Shown here one piece after another: positions 36,207 to 44,061 of a stretch of 64,000 nucleotides of DNA. The stretch is from Streptomyces sp. NBC_00236. Its GTDB lineage: Bacteria; Actinomycetota; Actinomycetes; Streptomycetales; Streptomycetaceae. The DNA is taken from positions 62,001 through 126,000 of the forward strand of contig NZ_CP108100.1 of the NCBI RefSeq assembly GCF_036195045.1, in the 5' to 3' direction. How positions within the stretch are numbered: position 1 is the stretch's first letter; each line of letters begins with the position of its first letter. Both the position numbers and the translations under genes were made by a program. A model generated the notes under the pieces. It ran no database searches. It was given only the letters and a program-made list of their open reading frames with translations, and was not told where the DNA came from.

Positions 36207-37148
36207 TCAGCCGGCGGGGAAGTAGTGGCCGTTGTCCAGATCGGCGAGGAGGCGGGGCTGAGCCGGCTCCCAGCCGAGGGTCCGGCGGGTGATGAGGTTG
36301 GACGTCGGGTAGCTCTGCGTGACGACGTTCGTAAGGAAGCCGAAATGTGCCGGCAGGATCAGCTCGTCCAGGGGAACGCTCACGGCGGGCAGGCCGAGGC
36401 GGCTGCCGATGGCCTCGGCGATCTCGCGGAACGGGACGCCCCCGTCCTCGACCGCGTGCCAGTAGCTGCCGGCCGGGCCCTTCTCCAGCGCCAGTCGGAA
36501 CAGGGAGGCGGCATCGCGGGCGGGCACGGCGTTCCACCGGTTCGCGCCGTCTCCGGGGTAGCCGGCGAAGCCCTTCTCCTTCGCGAGCGCGATCAGCATG
36601 GGGAGAAAGCCACGATCGGTCGTGCTGTGCATGATGTTGGCGATCCGCACGACCGAGGACCGTACCTTCTGCTCGGCGAGTCCGATGACGGCGGACTCCA
36701 CGACGTTACGGGCCCGCAGGGTGCCCTTGTGCTCGTCGCCGACGGGCAGTGCCGGGTCCTCCTCGGTACCCGGCCGGCCCAGGTACGTCCCGGTCCCGGG
36801 CGAGCCGATGCTCCCCGCCGCGACCAGCGGCTTACCGGTCCCCGCGAGGGCCTCGCCGTACGCGAGCATGACCGGGAGCTCCGCGGCGGCCACGGCCGCC
36901 ATCCCGCCGGACGGAAGCAGGTCCTGCCGGTGCGCGACGTGGATGACGCCGTCGGAGTCCGCGGCCGCTTCCTTGAGCCCGTCGAGGTCCTGGAGGTCGC
37001 CGCGGCGTATCTTCGCGCCGAGCGCGGACAGTGCCGCGGCGGCCGTGTCCGACCGGACGAGGCCGGTGACCTCGTGTCCTGCGGCGATGAGTTCGGGGAT
37101 GATGTACGACCCGGAATGGCCGGTCCCGCCAGTGACGAAGACACGCAA
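36207..37148 (-). CDS. Extended SDR / NAD-dependent epimerase-like protein
   Basis: A 313-residue extended SDR beginning RVFVTGGTGHSGSYIIPELI, a T-G-x-x-G-x-x-G motif in which the usual phenylalanine-isoleucine is His-Ser. It continues with GLVRSDTAAAAL and the RRGDLQDLDGL segment. A clear Y-x-x-x-K catalytic pair is not obvious, so it may be an atypical (NmrA-like or reductase) member. The start is TTG 37148, supported by GGAGC seven bases upstream. It lies within a same-strand block of redox genes. Confidence 0.85.
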   Translation of the reverse strand: MRVFVTGGTGHSGSYIIPELIAAGHEVTGLVRSDTAAAALSALGAKIRRGDLQDLDGLKEAAADSDGVIHVAHRQDLLPSGGMAAVAAAELPVMLAYGEALAGTGKPLVAAGSIGSPGTGTYLGRPGTEEDPALPVGDEHKGTLRARNVVESAVIGLAEQKVRSSVVRIANIMHSTTDRGFLPMLIALAKEKGFAGYPGDGANRWNAVPARDAASLFRLALEKGPAGSYWHAVEDGGVPFREIAEAIGSRLGLPAVSVPLDELILPAHFGFLTNVVTQSYPTSNLITRRTLGWEPAQPRLLADLDNGHYFPAG

Positions 37149-37213
37149 GGTACTGCTCCTTGTCAGTGATGTGGTGCGCGAAGTGCTGGTGCGGGGTGGT
37201 GGTGCGGGTGTGC

Positions 37214-37837
37214 TCAGCCGCGGAGGTCGACGCCGAGGGCGATGTCGAAGGTCCCCGCGCCGTTCCGGGCCAGGCCCATCAGCAGCGGCCCGATCCCTTC
37301 CAGCCAGCGGGCCATCTCCAGGCCGCCGACATCGAGGGGACGCAGTCCGAGGCTCGCGATGAACGCCGACACGTCGGCCTTGGCCCGTGCGTCGTCTCCG
37401 GCGAAGAGCACGTCCAACGGACGCTCCTGGACCAGGACATGGCCGAACACTGTGTTGAACGCCTTCACCACGTGCGCGCTCGCCGGGGCCGCCTTGGCGA
37501 TCTCCTGCGCACCGGACGTGCCCTCGGGAGTGACCACTCCGGTGGCGTCGGCGTCGAAGGTGTTGGAGATGTCGATGATGACCTTGCCGGCCAAGGCATC
37601 CCCGTACTGGGCGACGACCGGAACGGCGCTGGTGTAGGGCACCGCGAGGACAACGATGTCGCCCTCAGGGACGGCGCCGAAGGTCCCCACCGTGGCCCCG
37701 GCGCCGAGCTCGGCGGCCAGGCCCTTGGCCTTGGCGGCGTCGCGGCCGATCAGCTCGACGGAGTTGCCGCCCGCTACCGCACGTGAGGCGATGGCGTGGG
37801 TCATGCCCCCCAGACCGATGAAACTGATACTGCTCAT
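37214..37837 (-). CDS. NADPH-dependent F420 reductase-like protein, paralogue A
   Basis: A 207-residue Rossmann protein starting MSSISFIGLGGMTHAIAS, the G-x-G-x-M form of the dinucleotide motif. It has the same length and plan as the gene at 38947, with more than half the positions identical by eye (for example VAQYGDALAGK, DISN, ASLGLRPLDVGGL). AGDDARAKADV and the C-terminal GTFDIALGVDL-like end are shared. The role is probably F420/NADP hydride transfer or a related small reductase. GGAAGAGAG precedes ATG 37837. The two paralogues are separated by an LLM-type gene that could use the cofactor. Confidence 0.84.
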   Translation of the reverse strand: MSSISFIGLGGMTHAIASRAVAGGNSVELIGRDAAKAKGLAAELGAGATVGTFGAVPEGDIVVLAVPYTSAVPVVAQYGDALAGKVIIDISNTFDADATGVVTPEGTSGAQEIAKAAPASAHVVKAFNTVFGHVLVQERPLDVLFAGDDARAKADVSAFIASLGLRPLDVGGLEMARWLEGIGPLLMGLARNGAGTFDIALGVDLRG

Positions 37838-37899
37838 GGTGAGACTCTCTTCCTCTGATCCGAATCGAGCGGCTTGCCCGCCCGTCGTTTCTTCGGTGG

Positions 37900-38802
37900 T
37901 CACAGCCGGCCGGTACGCTCGATCACCTGGCCGGCGAAGTCGAGCAGCTGGTCAAGGCCGGCGAACATCGTGAAGGCATCGAAGTACGCCTCATCGACAC
38001 CGGATTCGGCGTACCGCTTCAGTTGGTCCGCGACCGATTCGACGGATGTGCCCGGCTCGAGGTTGATCCGCATGGCCGTCTTGAGTGCGTCGGGATCACG
38101 GCCGGCCTCCTCCGCCGCTCGACGCGCGATCGACCACAGGCGGCCTGCGCCCTCGTCCTGACTACTGACCGACGCGGCGGGCGCCGGCCCTTCGACCCCG
38201 AGCCAGCCGACCCCGCTGCGGCCGACCCGGCGCATCGCCGCCTCGCTGGCACCACCGATCCAGATGGGCGGCCCGCCCGCCTGGACCGGACGGAGGTCGG
38301 CGTGTACAGGTGGCATGGTGAAGAACTCGCTGTCCCAGGACACGGGACTCGTGGTCCACCACGCCCGCAGGAACGCCAGCATGTCATCGAGCATCTTGCC
38401 GCGCCGGCTCCAGTCCGCGCTGCGGGCGACGTCGTACTCCTGCTTCATCCACCCCACCCCCACACCAACGCCGAGGCGGCCGCCGCTGAGCACGTCGAGC
38501 GTGGTCAACTGCCGGGCCAGGTGCGGCGGCTCGTAGTAGAACGTGCTGAGCGTGCTGGTGTTCAGGCGCACCCGGTCGGTCGCCGCCGCAGCGACGGTCA
38601 ACAGCAGCATCGGATCGAAGGAGCGGGCCATCTGTGGCCCCCGGTCCAGATAGCCGTTGCCCAGATCAACCGGCGTGACCAGGCGATCGCCGACCCACAG
38701 GGTGTCGTAGCCGAGGTCCTCGAGTCCGCAGACGAAAGCGCTCAGGGCGGGGGCGTCGCTGATCGCAGGCCCGACAAGGGGAATCACCACACCGAGCTGC
38801 AT
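37900..38802 (-). CDS. LLM-class F420-dependent oxidoreductase
   Basis: A 300-residue luciferase-like monooxygenase family enzyme, starting MQLGVVIPLVGP and continuing TLWVGDRLVTPVDLG and GRLGVGVGVGWMKQEYDVA, typical of the F420-dependent TIGR03619-type subgroup. IWIGGASEAAMRRVGRSGVGWLG is the other landmark. It lies between two F420:NADP reductase-like genes on the same strand, which supports use of F420H2. ATG 38802 has GAGGAGG about nine bases upstream. Substrate unknown. Confidence 0.9.
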   Translation of the reverse strand: MQLGVVIPLVGPAISDAPALSAFVCGLEDLGYDTLWVGDRLVTPVDLGNGYLDRGPQMARSFDPMLLLTVAAAATDRVRLNTSTLSTFYYEPPHLARQLTTLDVLSGGRLGVGVGVGWMKQEYDVARSADWSRRGKMLDDMLAFLRAWWTTSPVSWDSEFFTMPPVHADLRPVQAGGPPIWIGGASEAAMRRVGRSGVGWLGVEGPAPAASVSSQDEGAGRLWSIARRAAEEAGRDPDALKTAMRINLEPGTSVESVADQLKRYAESGVDEAYFDAFTMFAGLDQLLDFAGQVIERTGRL

Positions 38803-38845
38803 TGCGTTGGGCCTCCTCGGGCGAACTATTTCGCCACTATTGACA

Positions 38846-38866
38846 TCTGACTTCTGAAATCTGAAA
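38846..38866. repeat. Three tandem heptamers (TCTGAct, TCTGAaa, TCTGAaa)
   Basis: Three adjacent seven-base repeats lie 44-64 bases upstream of the LLM gene. Heptad direct repeats are a hallmark of OmpR-type and SARP binding sites, so this may be an activator site. Function is unproven. Confidence 0.5.
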
Positions 38867-38946
38867 TCGACGAGTCGGTGGTTCCACCAATGAGCCAGAG
38901 CGCACGGCGCCCTGCTTTCCGATTGCCTGGTCAGCCGGCCCGGGGG

Positions 38947-39570
38947 TCAGTCCGTAAACTCGTTGACGCCCAGGGCGAAGTTCCCGTGGCCGATCCCGTT
39001 ACCGGCGAGGCCTACCGTGAGAACGCCCGCTCCTTCGAGCCAATGCGCCATTTTCAGGCCTCCGACGTCCAGCGGGCGCAGTCCGAGGCTCTCGATGAAC
39101 GCCGCGACATCCGCCTTGGCCTGCGGGTCGTCACCGGCGAAGAAGACATCGGGCCGGCCGTTCTCCAGAACGCCGCGGAAGATGGTGTTGAAGGCCTTGA
39201 ACACGTTGGCGTCGGCCGGGGCCACCTTGGCGACCTCCTGCGCGATCGAGGTCTCCTCGCTGTGGGCCAGGCCATCGCCCGTGGTGTTGAACGGGTTGCT
39301 GATATCGACGATGGTCTTGCCCGCGAGGGCGTCCCCGTACTGGGCGACGGTCGGAACGACCCCGTCGTACAACATGGCCGTGATGACGATGTCCCCGGCC
39401 GGGACGGCGCCCCACTCACCCGTCGTCGTGCCGCCGCCCAGCGTCTTGGCCAGGCCCTCGGCCTTGGACTGATCGCGTGCCATGATCTCGACGGTGTTGC
39501 CGCCCGCTACCGCGAGCGCGCCGATCGTGCGGGCCATGTTCCCCGCACCGATGAAGGTGATGCTGCTCAT
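38947..39570 (-). CDS. NADPH-dependent F420 reductase-like protein, paralogue B
   Basis: A 207-residue Rossmann protein beginning MSSITFIGAGNMARTIGALAV. It mirrors the gene at 37214 in length and in nearly every block (NTVEIMARDQSKAEGLA, DIVITAMLYDGVVPTVAQYGDALAGK, VKAFNT-like VFKAFNTIF). The pair looks like a tandem duplication with the LLM gene between them. AGGAAGAGAG precedes ATG 39570. It may feed or drain F420H2 for the LLM enzyme; no experimental link is visible here. Confidence 0.84.
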   Translation of the reverse strand: MSSITFIGAGNMARTIGALAVAGGNTVEIMARDQSKAEGLAKTLGGGTTTGEWGAVPAGDIVITAMLYDGVVPTVAQYGDALAGKTIVDISNPFNTTGDGLAHSEETSIAQEVAKVAPADANVFKAFNTIFRGVLENGRPDVFFAGDDPQAKADVAAFIESLGLRPLDVGGLKMAHWLEGAGVLTVGLAGNGIGHGNFALGVNEFTD

Positions 39571-39641
39571 GATCTGTGCTCTCTTCCTGTTCTCGGGGGC
39601 GCCTTTTCTCCGGGCACCGCTCTGTCGCGTTCGTGCGTGGT

Positions 39642-40382
39642 TCAGATAGCGGTGGTGCCGCCGTCGGCGACCAGCTCCAGACCGTTGACGTAGCTGGAGT
39701 CGCCGGAGGCCAGGAACAGGGCGATCGTGGCGATCTCCTCGGGGCGGCCCATCTTTCCGCGGGGGATCAGGGACTCGAAGGCAGTCCTGGTCGCCTCGTC
39801 GAACAGCTCTTCCTGCTTGGCCGTGCCGACCTGGCCGGGGGTCAGGACGTTCACCCGGATCTTGCGGTCGCGGAGCTCGTTGAGCCAGACACGGGCAAAG
39901 GCCTGCTGGACGGCCTTGCTTCCCGCGTAGAGGCTCCAGCCGGGGAAGGCGCCGAGGGAGGCGTTGGATCCGGTCATCACGATCGATCCGTGGTCGTTGA
40001 TCAGCGGCAGTGCCTTCTGCACGGTGAACAGGGTGCCGCGGGCGTTGAGCGAGAAGGAGCGGTGGAACTGTTCCTCGGTGATCTCGCCGAGCATGGCGGG
40101 CTCACCCGTCCCGGCACTGGCCCACAGCACGTCGATCGAGCCCTTCTCCCGCTTGACGGTGTCGTACAAGCGGTCCAGGTCGTCAAGGTCCGACGCGTCA
40201 CCCTGGACGGCCGTGACGTTGCGGCCGATCAGTTCGACGGCCTCGTCCAGTGCTTCCTGCCGCCGGGCCTGGATGAAGACATGCGCTCCTTCCTCGACGA
40301 AAAGCTTGGCCCCGGCCAGTGCCAATCCGGTGGATCCACCGGTAATTACCGCTACCTTGCCATCGAGCTTTCCCACGATCAC
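39642..40382 (-). CDS. SDR family oxidoreductase
   Basis: A 246-residue classical short-chain dehydrogenase. The cofactor motif reads TGGSTGLALA, in which the third glycine of T-G-x-x-x-G-x-G is alanine. Catalytic Ser and YAGSK (Tyr-x-x-x-Lys) are present, followed by the C-terminal MGRPEEIATIALFLASGDSSYVNG. It reads as a generic carbonyl reductase. The start is GTG 40382; GTG 40376 is also possible. It is the first gene of the redox block, opposite the LysR gene across a 153-base region with a symmetric element. Confidence 0.88.
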   Translation of the reverse strand: MIVGKLDGKVAVITGGSTGLALAGAKLFVEEGAHVFIQARRQEALDEAVELIGRNVTAVQGDASDLDDLDRLYDTVKREKGSIDVLWASAGTGEPAMLGEITEEQFHRSFSLNARGTLFTVQKALPLINDHGSIVMTGSNASLGAFPGWSLYAGSKAVQQAFARVWLNELRDRKIRVNVLTPGQVGTAKQEELFDEATRTAFESLIPRGKMGRPEEIATIALFLASGDSSYVNGLELVADGGTTAI

Positions 40383-40408
40383 TCCATTGAATTGATGATC
40401 AGTAATTA

Positions 40409-40441
40409 CCGAGTCTGAATTCTTGTACCGAATTCTCTCGG
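40409..40441. promoter_or_regulatory. Imperfect dyad between SDR and LysR genes
   Basis: CCGAG-tct-GAATTC-N7-GAATTC-t-CTCGG. Two EcoRI-type palindromes lie inside an outer inverted repeat. It is the only symmetric element in the divergent region and a likely LysR site. Confidence 0.5.
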
Positions 40442-40535
40442 CCCCATGAACGATGCCATTCGCCTGGGCGGGTGTCCAAGACCCGTTTCAACCGTGGTGA
40501 TAACCTCAAGGCATTGCCGGACCGGGAGGGGCCCC

Positions 40536-41447
40536 ATGGATCTGGATCTCCGCAAGTTGCGCTACTTCGTCGCCGTCGCCGACAGACTGCACTTCGGCCG
40601 CGCCGCCGAGTACCTGCACATCGCGCAGCCGGCGCTCAGCCGGCAGATCCGCGCGCTGGAGCAGGACCTCGGCGCCCCTCTGTTCACCAGGGACAGCCAC
40701 GGCGTCACGCTGACGGACGCGGGCCGGCAACTCCTGGACGACGCCGGTCCGTTGCTCGCCTCCGCGCAAGCAGTCAGGCGCCGGGTGACGGCGGCTGCCC
40801 GTGGCGGCCAGCGGCTGGTGGTCGGTTTTCGGGCTGGGATCCCGGTCATCCCCGCGGCGCGAGAGTTCGGTGGCCGCCATCCCCACGTGGTCGTGGACGT
40901 GCAGCGCATGGAATGGGACGACCAGGTCCCTATGCTGCTTGACGGCCGCGTCGACGTCGGCTACGTGCGGCTGCCCATCGACGAGACCGGCCTGCGCCTG
41001 ATGCCGCTCTACACCGAGCCGCTCATGGTGGCGCTGCCCGCGGGCCACCGGCTGGCCGGCGAGAAGGAGGTCACCGAGGCGGACCTGGCCGGTGAGCCGC
41101 TGATCTGGCATGCCGACCCGAGCACGCAGCCCACCAGACGTCCGCACCCCGACTCCGGGCTCCGGGTGCGCGGAGTGGAGGAGAAACTCGAGCACGTCGC
41201 GGCCGGCCGCGGCATCTCATTCGTGGGGCGCTCGGAGACCGTGTTCTACTCACGGCCGGACATCAGGTACGTGCCCGTCCTGGACCTGGCGCCCGACCAG
41301 GTATTCGTCGCGATGGCAGCGTCGCGCACCTCGCCGCTGGCCGACGACTTCTTCGCCGCGGCTCAGGCGACGGCTGGGATCACGGCAGAATGCGGGAACT
41401 ATGAGATGTGGCAGCTGGTGACCGACGCCGCTGCACAGCGTGGTTGA
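40536..41447 (+). CDS. LysR-type transcriptional regulator
   Basis: A 303-residue LysR protein. The N-terminal helix-turn-helix is LRYFVAVADRLHFGRAAEYLHIAQPALSRQ, and the effector domain runs from about residue 90 (LVVGFRAGIPVIPAAREF). The start ATG 40536 follows GGGAGGGG. It diverges from the SDR gene that heads the redox block and probably controls it. The inducing compound is unknown. Length is normal for the family. Confidence 0.9.
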   Translation: MDLDLRKLRYFVAVADRLHFGRAAEYLHIAQPALSRQIRALEQDLGAPLFTRDSHGVTLTDAGRQLLDDAGPLLASAQAVRRRVTAAARGGQRLVVGFRAGIPVIPAAREFGGRHPHVVVDVQRMEWDDQVPMLLDGRVDVGYVRLPIDETGLRLMPLYTEPLMVALPAGHRLAGEKEVTEADLAGEPLIWHADPSTQPTRRPHPDSGLRVRGVEEKLEHVAAGRGISFVGRSETVFYSRPDIRYVPVLDLAPDQVFVAMAASRTSPLADDFFAAAQATAGITAECGNYEMWQLVTDAAAQRG

Positions 41448-41784
41448 GCAGTTCGGCTGACAACAGCAGAAGCCGGCCTCCGGTACGCGTATGCCCTGTG
41501 GCGCGCTGATCGACGGAGTGGTTCGTTCCCGATCATGGCGGTGTTCACCGCCGCCGACCTCCGCTGCGGGCCCGATTGGGAGGCCCCGCTCAGGGCGGGG
41601 GCGGTGCGCCGGATCAGGGCCAGTTCGGCCAGGGGTGCCGGCGCGTCCCCGCACCCAAGCAGTGCTTCACGACGCCGTGCCCGCAGTACGACCTCGGGGC
41701 ACTCGCGCCGGAACCATGGCCGGACGGAGGGGCCTGACAGCACGCGGCACCCGGTCCTGTCCGCACCGCACGGCACGCCGGTGG
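41448..41784. other. 337-base stretch without a convincing gene
   Basis: Overlapping open frames exist on both strands, but none has a ribosome site, conserved motif or normal amino acid composition. The stretch may contain the SRPBCC gene's downstream signals; I see nothing more. Confidence 0.4.
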
Positions 41785-42204
41785 TCACGAGCCCTGCGGA
41801 GACTCCATCAGTTCCTTGAGCCGCTCCAGGTCGGCGGCGACCATGTCGGCGTCGCGCCGGAAGTCGGGATCGCTCGTCCCCGGCCGTCGGCGCAGGGTGA
41901 ACACGACCTCGCTGCCGGTGCCGTCCGCGATGACGCGGACGGGATTGTGCACGGTTTCCCCGGACGGCAGCGTGACGTCGTGGTCGAGTACGCCCAAGTC
42001 ATTGGGGGGCGTGAAGGCGACGACGACCCGTCCCATGGGTGAGGATTCCGCGACCCATCGGCCGTCGATCTGCTCGATGGAGCCTCCCAGTCCCTGGGCC
42101 CACGCAGGGAGGTTGGCCGGGTCGGAGGCGAAGGCGTAAACGGTCTCGGCCGGGCCGGCGATATGGATACTGATGTGGCGCGATTCGTGTTCGGTGCTCT
42201 TCAT
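41785..42204 (-). CDS. SRPBCC (START-like) family protein
   Basis: A 139-residue helix-grip protein with a hydrophobic ligand cavity. The opening ISIHIAGPAETVYAFASDPANLPAWA is the family hallmark, followed by TVHNPVRVIADGTGSEVVFTLRR and a long C-terminal helix (ADMVAADLERLKELM). Members include polyketide cyclases, lipid carriers and activators such as Aha1; the ligand here is unknown. ATG 42204 is used. The gene is alone and lies about 120 bases from the sortase gene. Confidence 0.82.
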   Translation of the reverse strand: MKSTEHESRHISIHIAGPAETVYAFASDPANLPAWAQGLGGSIEQIDGRWVAESSPMGRVVVAFTPPNDLGVLDHDVTLPSGETVHNPVRVIADGTGSEVVFTLRRRPGTSDPDFRRDADMVAADLERLKELMESPQGS

Positions 42205-42323
42205 GGCGGCGAGAATATCGGGTCGCTTCCCTCATTTCTTGAAGAAAACGGACTCGGCCGGCCGCACCCAGGCCGCCGCGCGGCTGTCCTCCCCAAGACG
42301 CCGCGTGTACGCCGCAGCCGCTT

Positions 42324-43154
42324 CTAGCGGCTGGGCCCTTGCGCTCCCTGCCGCCCCTTCTCCAGGACGGACGTGAGGCGCGCGTAGGCCACGACATTGC
42401 CCTCGTATCCGGCCTTCGGCGAGAAGCCGCCGCCGCAGGTGAGTACGCGCAGTTCCGGATCCGAGGTGTTCGCGTAGACACGGTCGGCCGGGAATTCGGC
42501 CTTGCTGACGACCTCTACGGCATACACGGAGAAGACCGCTGTGGTGCCGTCGGTGCGGGCGATCTCGATGCGGCGTCCCTTCTCGAGTGCGCCGAGTCCG
42601 TAGAAGACGGCAGGGCCCGCCTTGTTGTCCACATGGCCCACGAGCACGGAGGTGCCCGACTCGCCGGGAGTGACGGAACCGTCGTACCAGGCTGCCAGGT
42701 TGTTGTCCGCCAGGGGCGGTGCGTCGATCCAGTCGTCCGCGCTCAGACCCACCTTTCCGACGGGAGCATCGACGTCCAGGAAGGGGATCGTGATCCGTTC
42801 GGGCAGGGAGCGGGTGAGGGGCTCGGGAAGCGGTCCTTCCGGCCAGGTGCCCGCAGCCGAGTCGCCGGACCGGGCGCCTGCCGCCGACGCGGGCTGCGGG
42901 GGGCCGTCGCCGCCGAGGCCCTGCCGGATCAGCGACAGACCGAGCAACAGGGCGATGACGAGGGTGCCCCAGCCCGGCACCTTACGACCGCCGTCCTTCT
43001 TGCTGCCGTCCCGGCTGCCCTCGCCGGCCCCGTCGGCCCCGCGGTCCCCGCCACCCCGGCCTTCCACGGCCTTGCGGCGGCCGAACAGGCCCTGGCGTAC
43101 CGGTTCCGGGGGTTCGGCGGGTTCGATCCACTCGTGCCACACGGCTCTGTGCAC
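42324..43154 (-). CDS. Class F-type sortase
   Basis: A 276-residue membrane-anchored transpeptidase. A cytoplasmic basic tail (KKDGGRK) precedes a membrane segment at about 61-76, a Pro/Ser-rich spacer follows, and the catalytic domain starts near residue 120. Catalytic histidine is in VGHVDN (His174) and the cysteine in VLTCGGG (Cys240); an arginine in the final VVAYARL completes the triad. Such sortases anchor surface proteins to peptidoglycan in actinobacteria. GTG 43154 has GGAG five bases upstream. The adjacent secreted gene probably encodes its substrate or a partner. Confidence 0.9.
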   Translation of the reverse strand: MHRAVWHEWIEPAEPPEPVRQGLFGRRKAVEGRGGGDRGADGAGEGSRDGSKKDGGRKVPGWGTLVIALLLGLSLIRQGLGGDGPPQPASAAGARSGDSAAGTWPEGPLPEPLTRSLPERITIPFLDVDAPVGKVGLSADDWIDAPPLADNNLAAWYDGSVTPGESGTSVLVGHVDNKAGPAVFYGLGALEKGRRIEIARTDGTTAVFSVYAVEVVSKAEFPADRVYANTSDPELRVLTCGGGFSPKAGYEGNVVAYARLTSVLEKGRQGAQGPSR

Positions 43155-43184
43155 GTCTTCTCCGCCTTCTGTCCTGTGGTTCCC

Positions 43185-43213
43185 GGACCGGGCCCCTCGG
43201 CAGGACCCGGTCC
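43185..43213 (-). terminator. Hairpin between substrate and sortase genes
   Basis: GGACCGGG and CCCGGTCC form an eight-pair stem with a 13-base loop in the 75-base gap. It could attenuate read-through and keep sortase level below that of its substrate. Confidence 0.5.
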
Positions 43214-43229
43214 TTCAGCGCTCGCCCGG

Positions 43230-43751
43230 TCAGGCGTTGCTGCCGGAACGGCGGCGCATCTTGTAGGCACCGAGTCCGAGCGCGCCCGCGACGAAGGCGG
43301 CTCCCGCGCCGATCTCACCCGGGCTCATGGCGGAGAGGCTTCCGCCGGCTCCGGCCCGGACGCCATTGCCCGGCATCACCGGGCCCGTGTGGTCGTTGCG
43401 GCCCGATCCCTCGCGAATCGTCAGCGGCGTGGTGCCCTTCTCCCCCTTGCAGTCGAAGGTCACGTCGTACTCGGCGCCGGGCTTGGCGTCGTCATCGACG
43501 CGCGCGGTGGCCGAGTGACCCTCCTCAAGGGTGACGGTGTCGAACACTCCCGAGCTGACGGTCACGGACGGGACCTCGCACCCGGTCGCGTTGAGGGTCA
43601 CGGTGCCGCCGGGGGCCACCGTCGACGGGGAGACGGTGAAGCCGAACGACGTGATGTTGTGGTTCCCGTCGTCGGCAAGGGCCGCCGGAGCGGCGACTCC
43701 CAGAGCGGCGGCACCGAGCAGGGCGACAGAAGCGACACGTATCACGCGCAT
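43230..43751 (-). CDS. Secreted surface protein with C-terminal anchor, likely sortase partner
   Basis: A 173-residue precursor: signal peptide (1 to about 26, ending ALA), an Ig-like domain (about 30-115: PSTVAPGGTVTLNATGCEVPSV, two cysteines that may pair), a Gly/Ser-rich stalk, then a membrane segment with a basic tail (GAGAAFVAGALGLGAYKMRRR). That is a sortase-type C-terminus, yet no L-P-x-T-G is visible; the nearest stalk sequence is GPVMPGNG. So the recognised motif is unusual, or the protein simply stays in the membrane. ATG 43751 is used; the gene precedes the sortase in the same orientation. Confidence 0.82.
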   Translation of the reverse strand: MRVIRVASVALLGAAALGVAAPAALADDGNHNITSFGFTVSPSTVAPGGTVTLNATGCEVPSVTVSSGVFDTVTLEEGHSATARVDDDAKPGAEYDVTFDCKGEKGTTPLTIREGSGRNDHTGPVMPGNGVRAGAGGSLSAMSPGEIGAGAAFVAGALGLGAYKMRRRSGSNA

Positions 43752-44004
43752 GATGGTTCTCCGGATTCTCGAGAAGCAGCTGTGGGCCTTTTGTCCTCAC
43801 AAGCGAGCAATGCCCCTCGGCCCGGGTGACGCTAAGCGCCGCCCGAACGGCTCGCCACTCGGCTCCTGCCGGGCCGGCGCCGAATGGAGCAGCACCCGCG
43901 CGACCCTCACGGCACGTCAGCACCCCCACGCGCGGACCCGCCTTCGCCCCCGGTCGCGTTCAGGCCATATCCCCTCCCCCTGCCCCGCAACCCCATCACT
44001 TAGG

Positions 44005-44023
44005 TTAGGTTAGGCATGCCTTA
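44005..44023. promoter_or_regulatory. Iron box (DmdR1/IdeR type)
   Basis: TTAGGTTAGGCATGCCTTA matches the 19-base iron box TTAGGTTAGGCTNNCCTAA closely, with an extra TTAGG overlapping on the left. It lies 39 bases before the DUF2470 start, where a repressor would block transcription when iron is plentiful. Confidence 0.85.
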
Positions 44024-44061
44024 GTTACTAAGATCTGCCACCCTCCCTCAGGAGACCCTGG

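Noticed and set aside
38841..38846. TTGACA on the plus strand as a promoter
   Set aside because: No -10 at a suitable distance and no plus-strand gene follows.
41399..41788. Minus-strand frame between LysR and SRPBCC genes
   Set aside because: No ribosome site and no recognisable motif; the end overlaps both neighbouring genes.
43531..44013. Plus-strand frame upstream of the DUF2470 gene
   Set aside because: It is antisense to the surface protein gene and overlaps the iron box, so it is unlikely to be translated.
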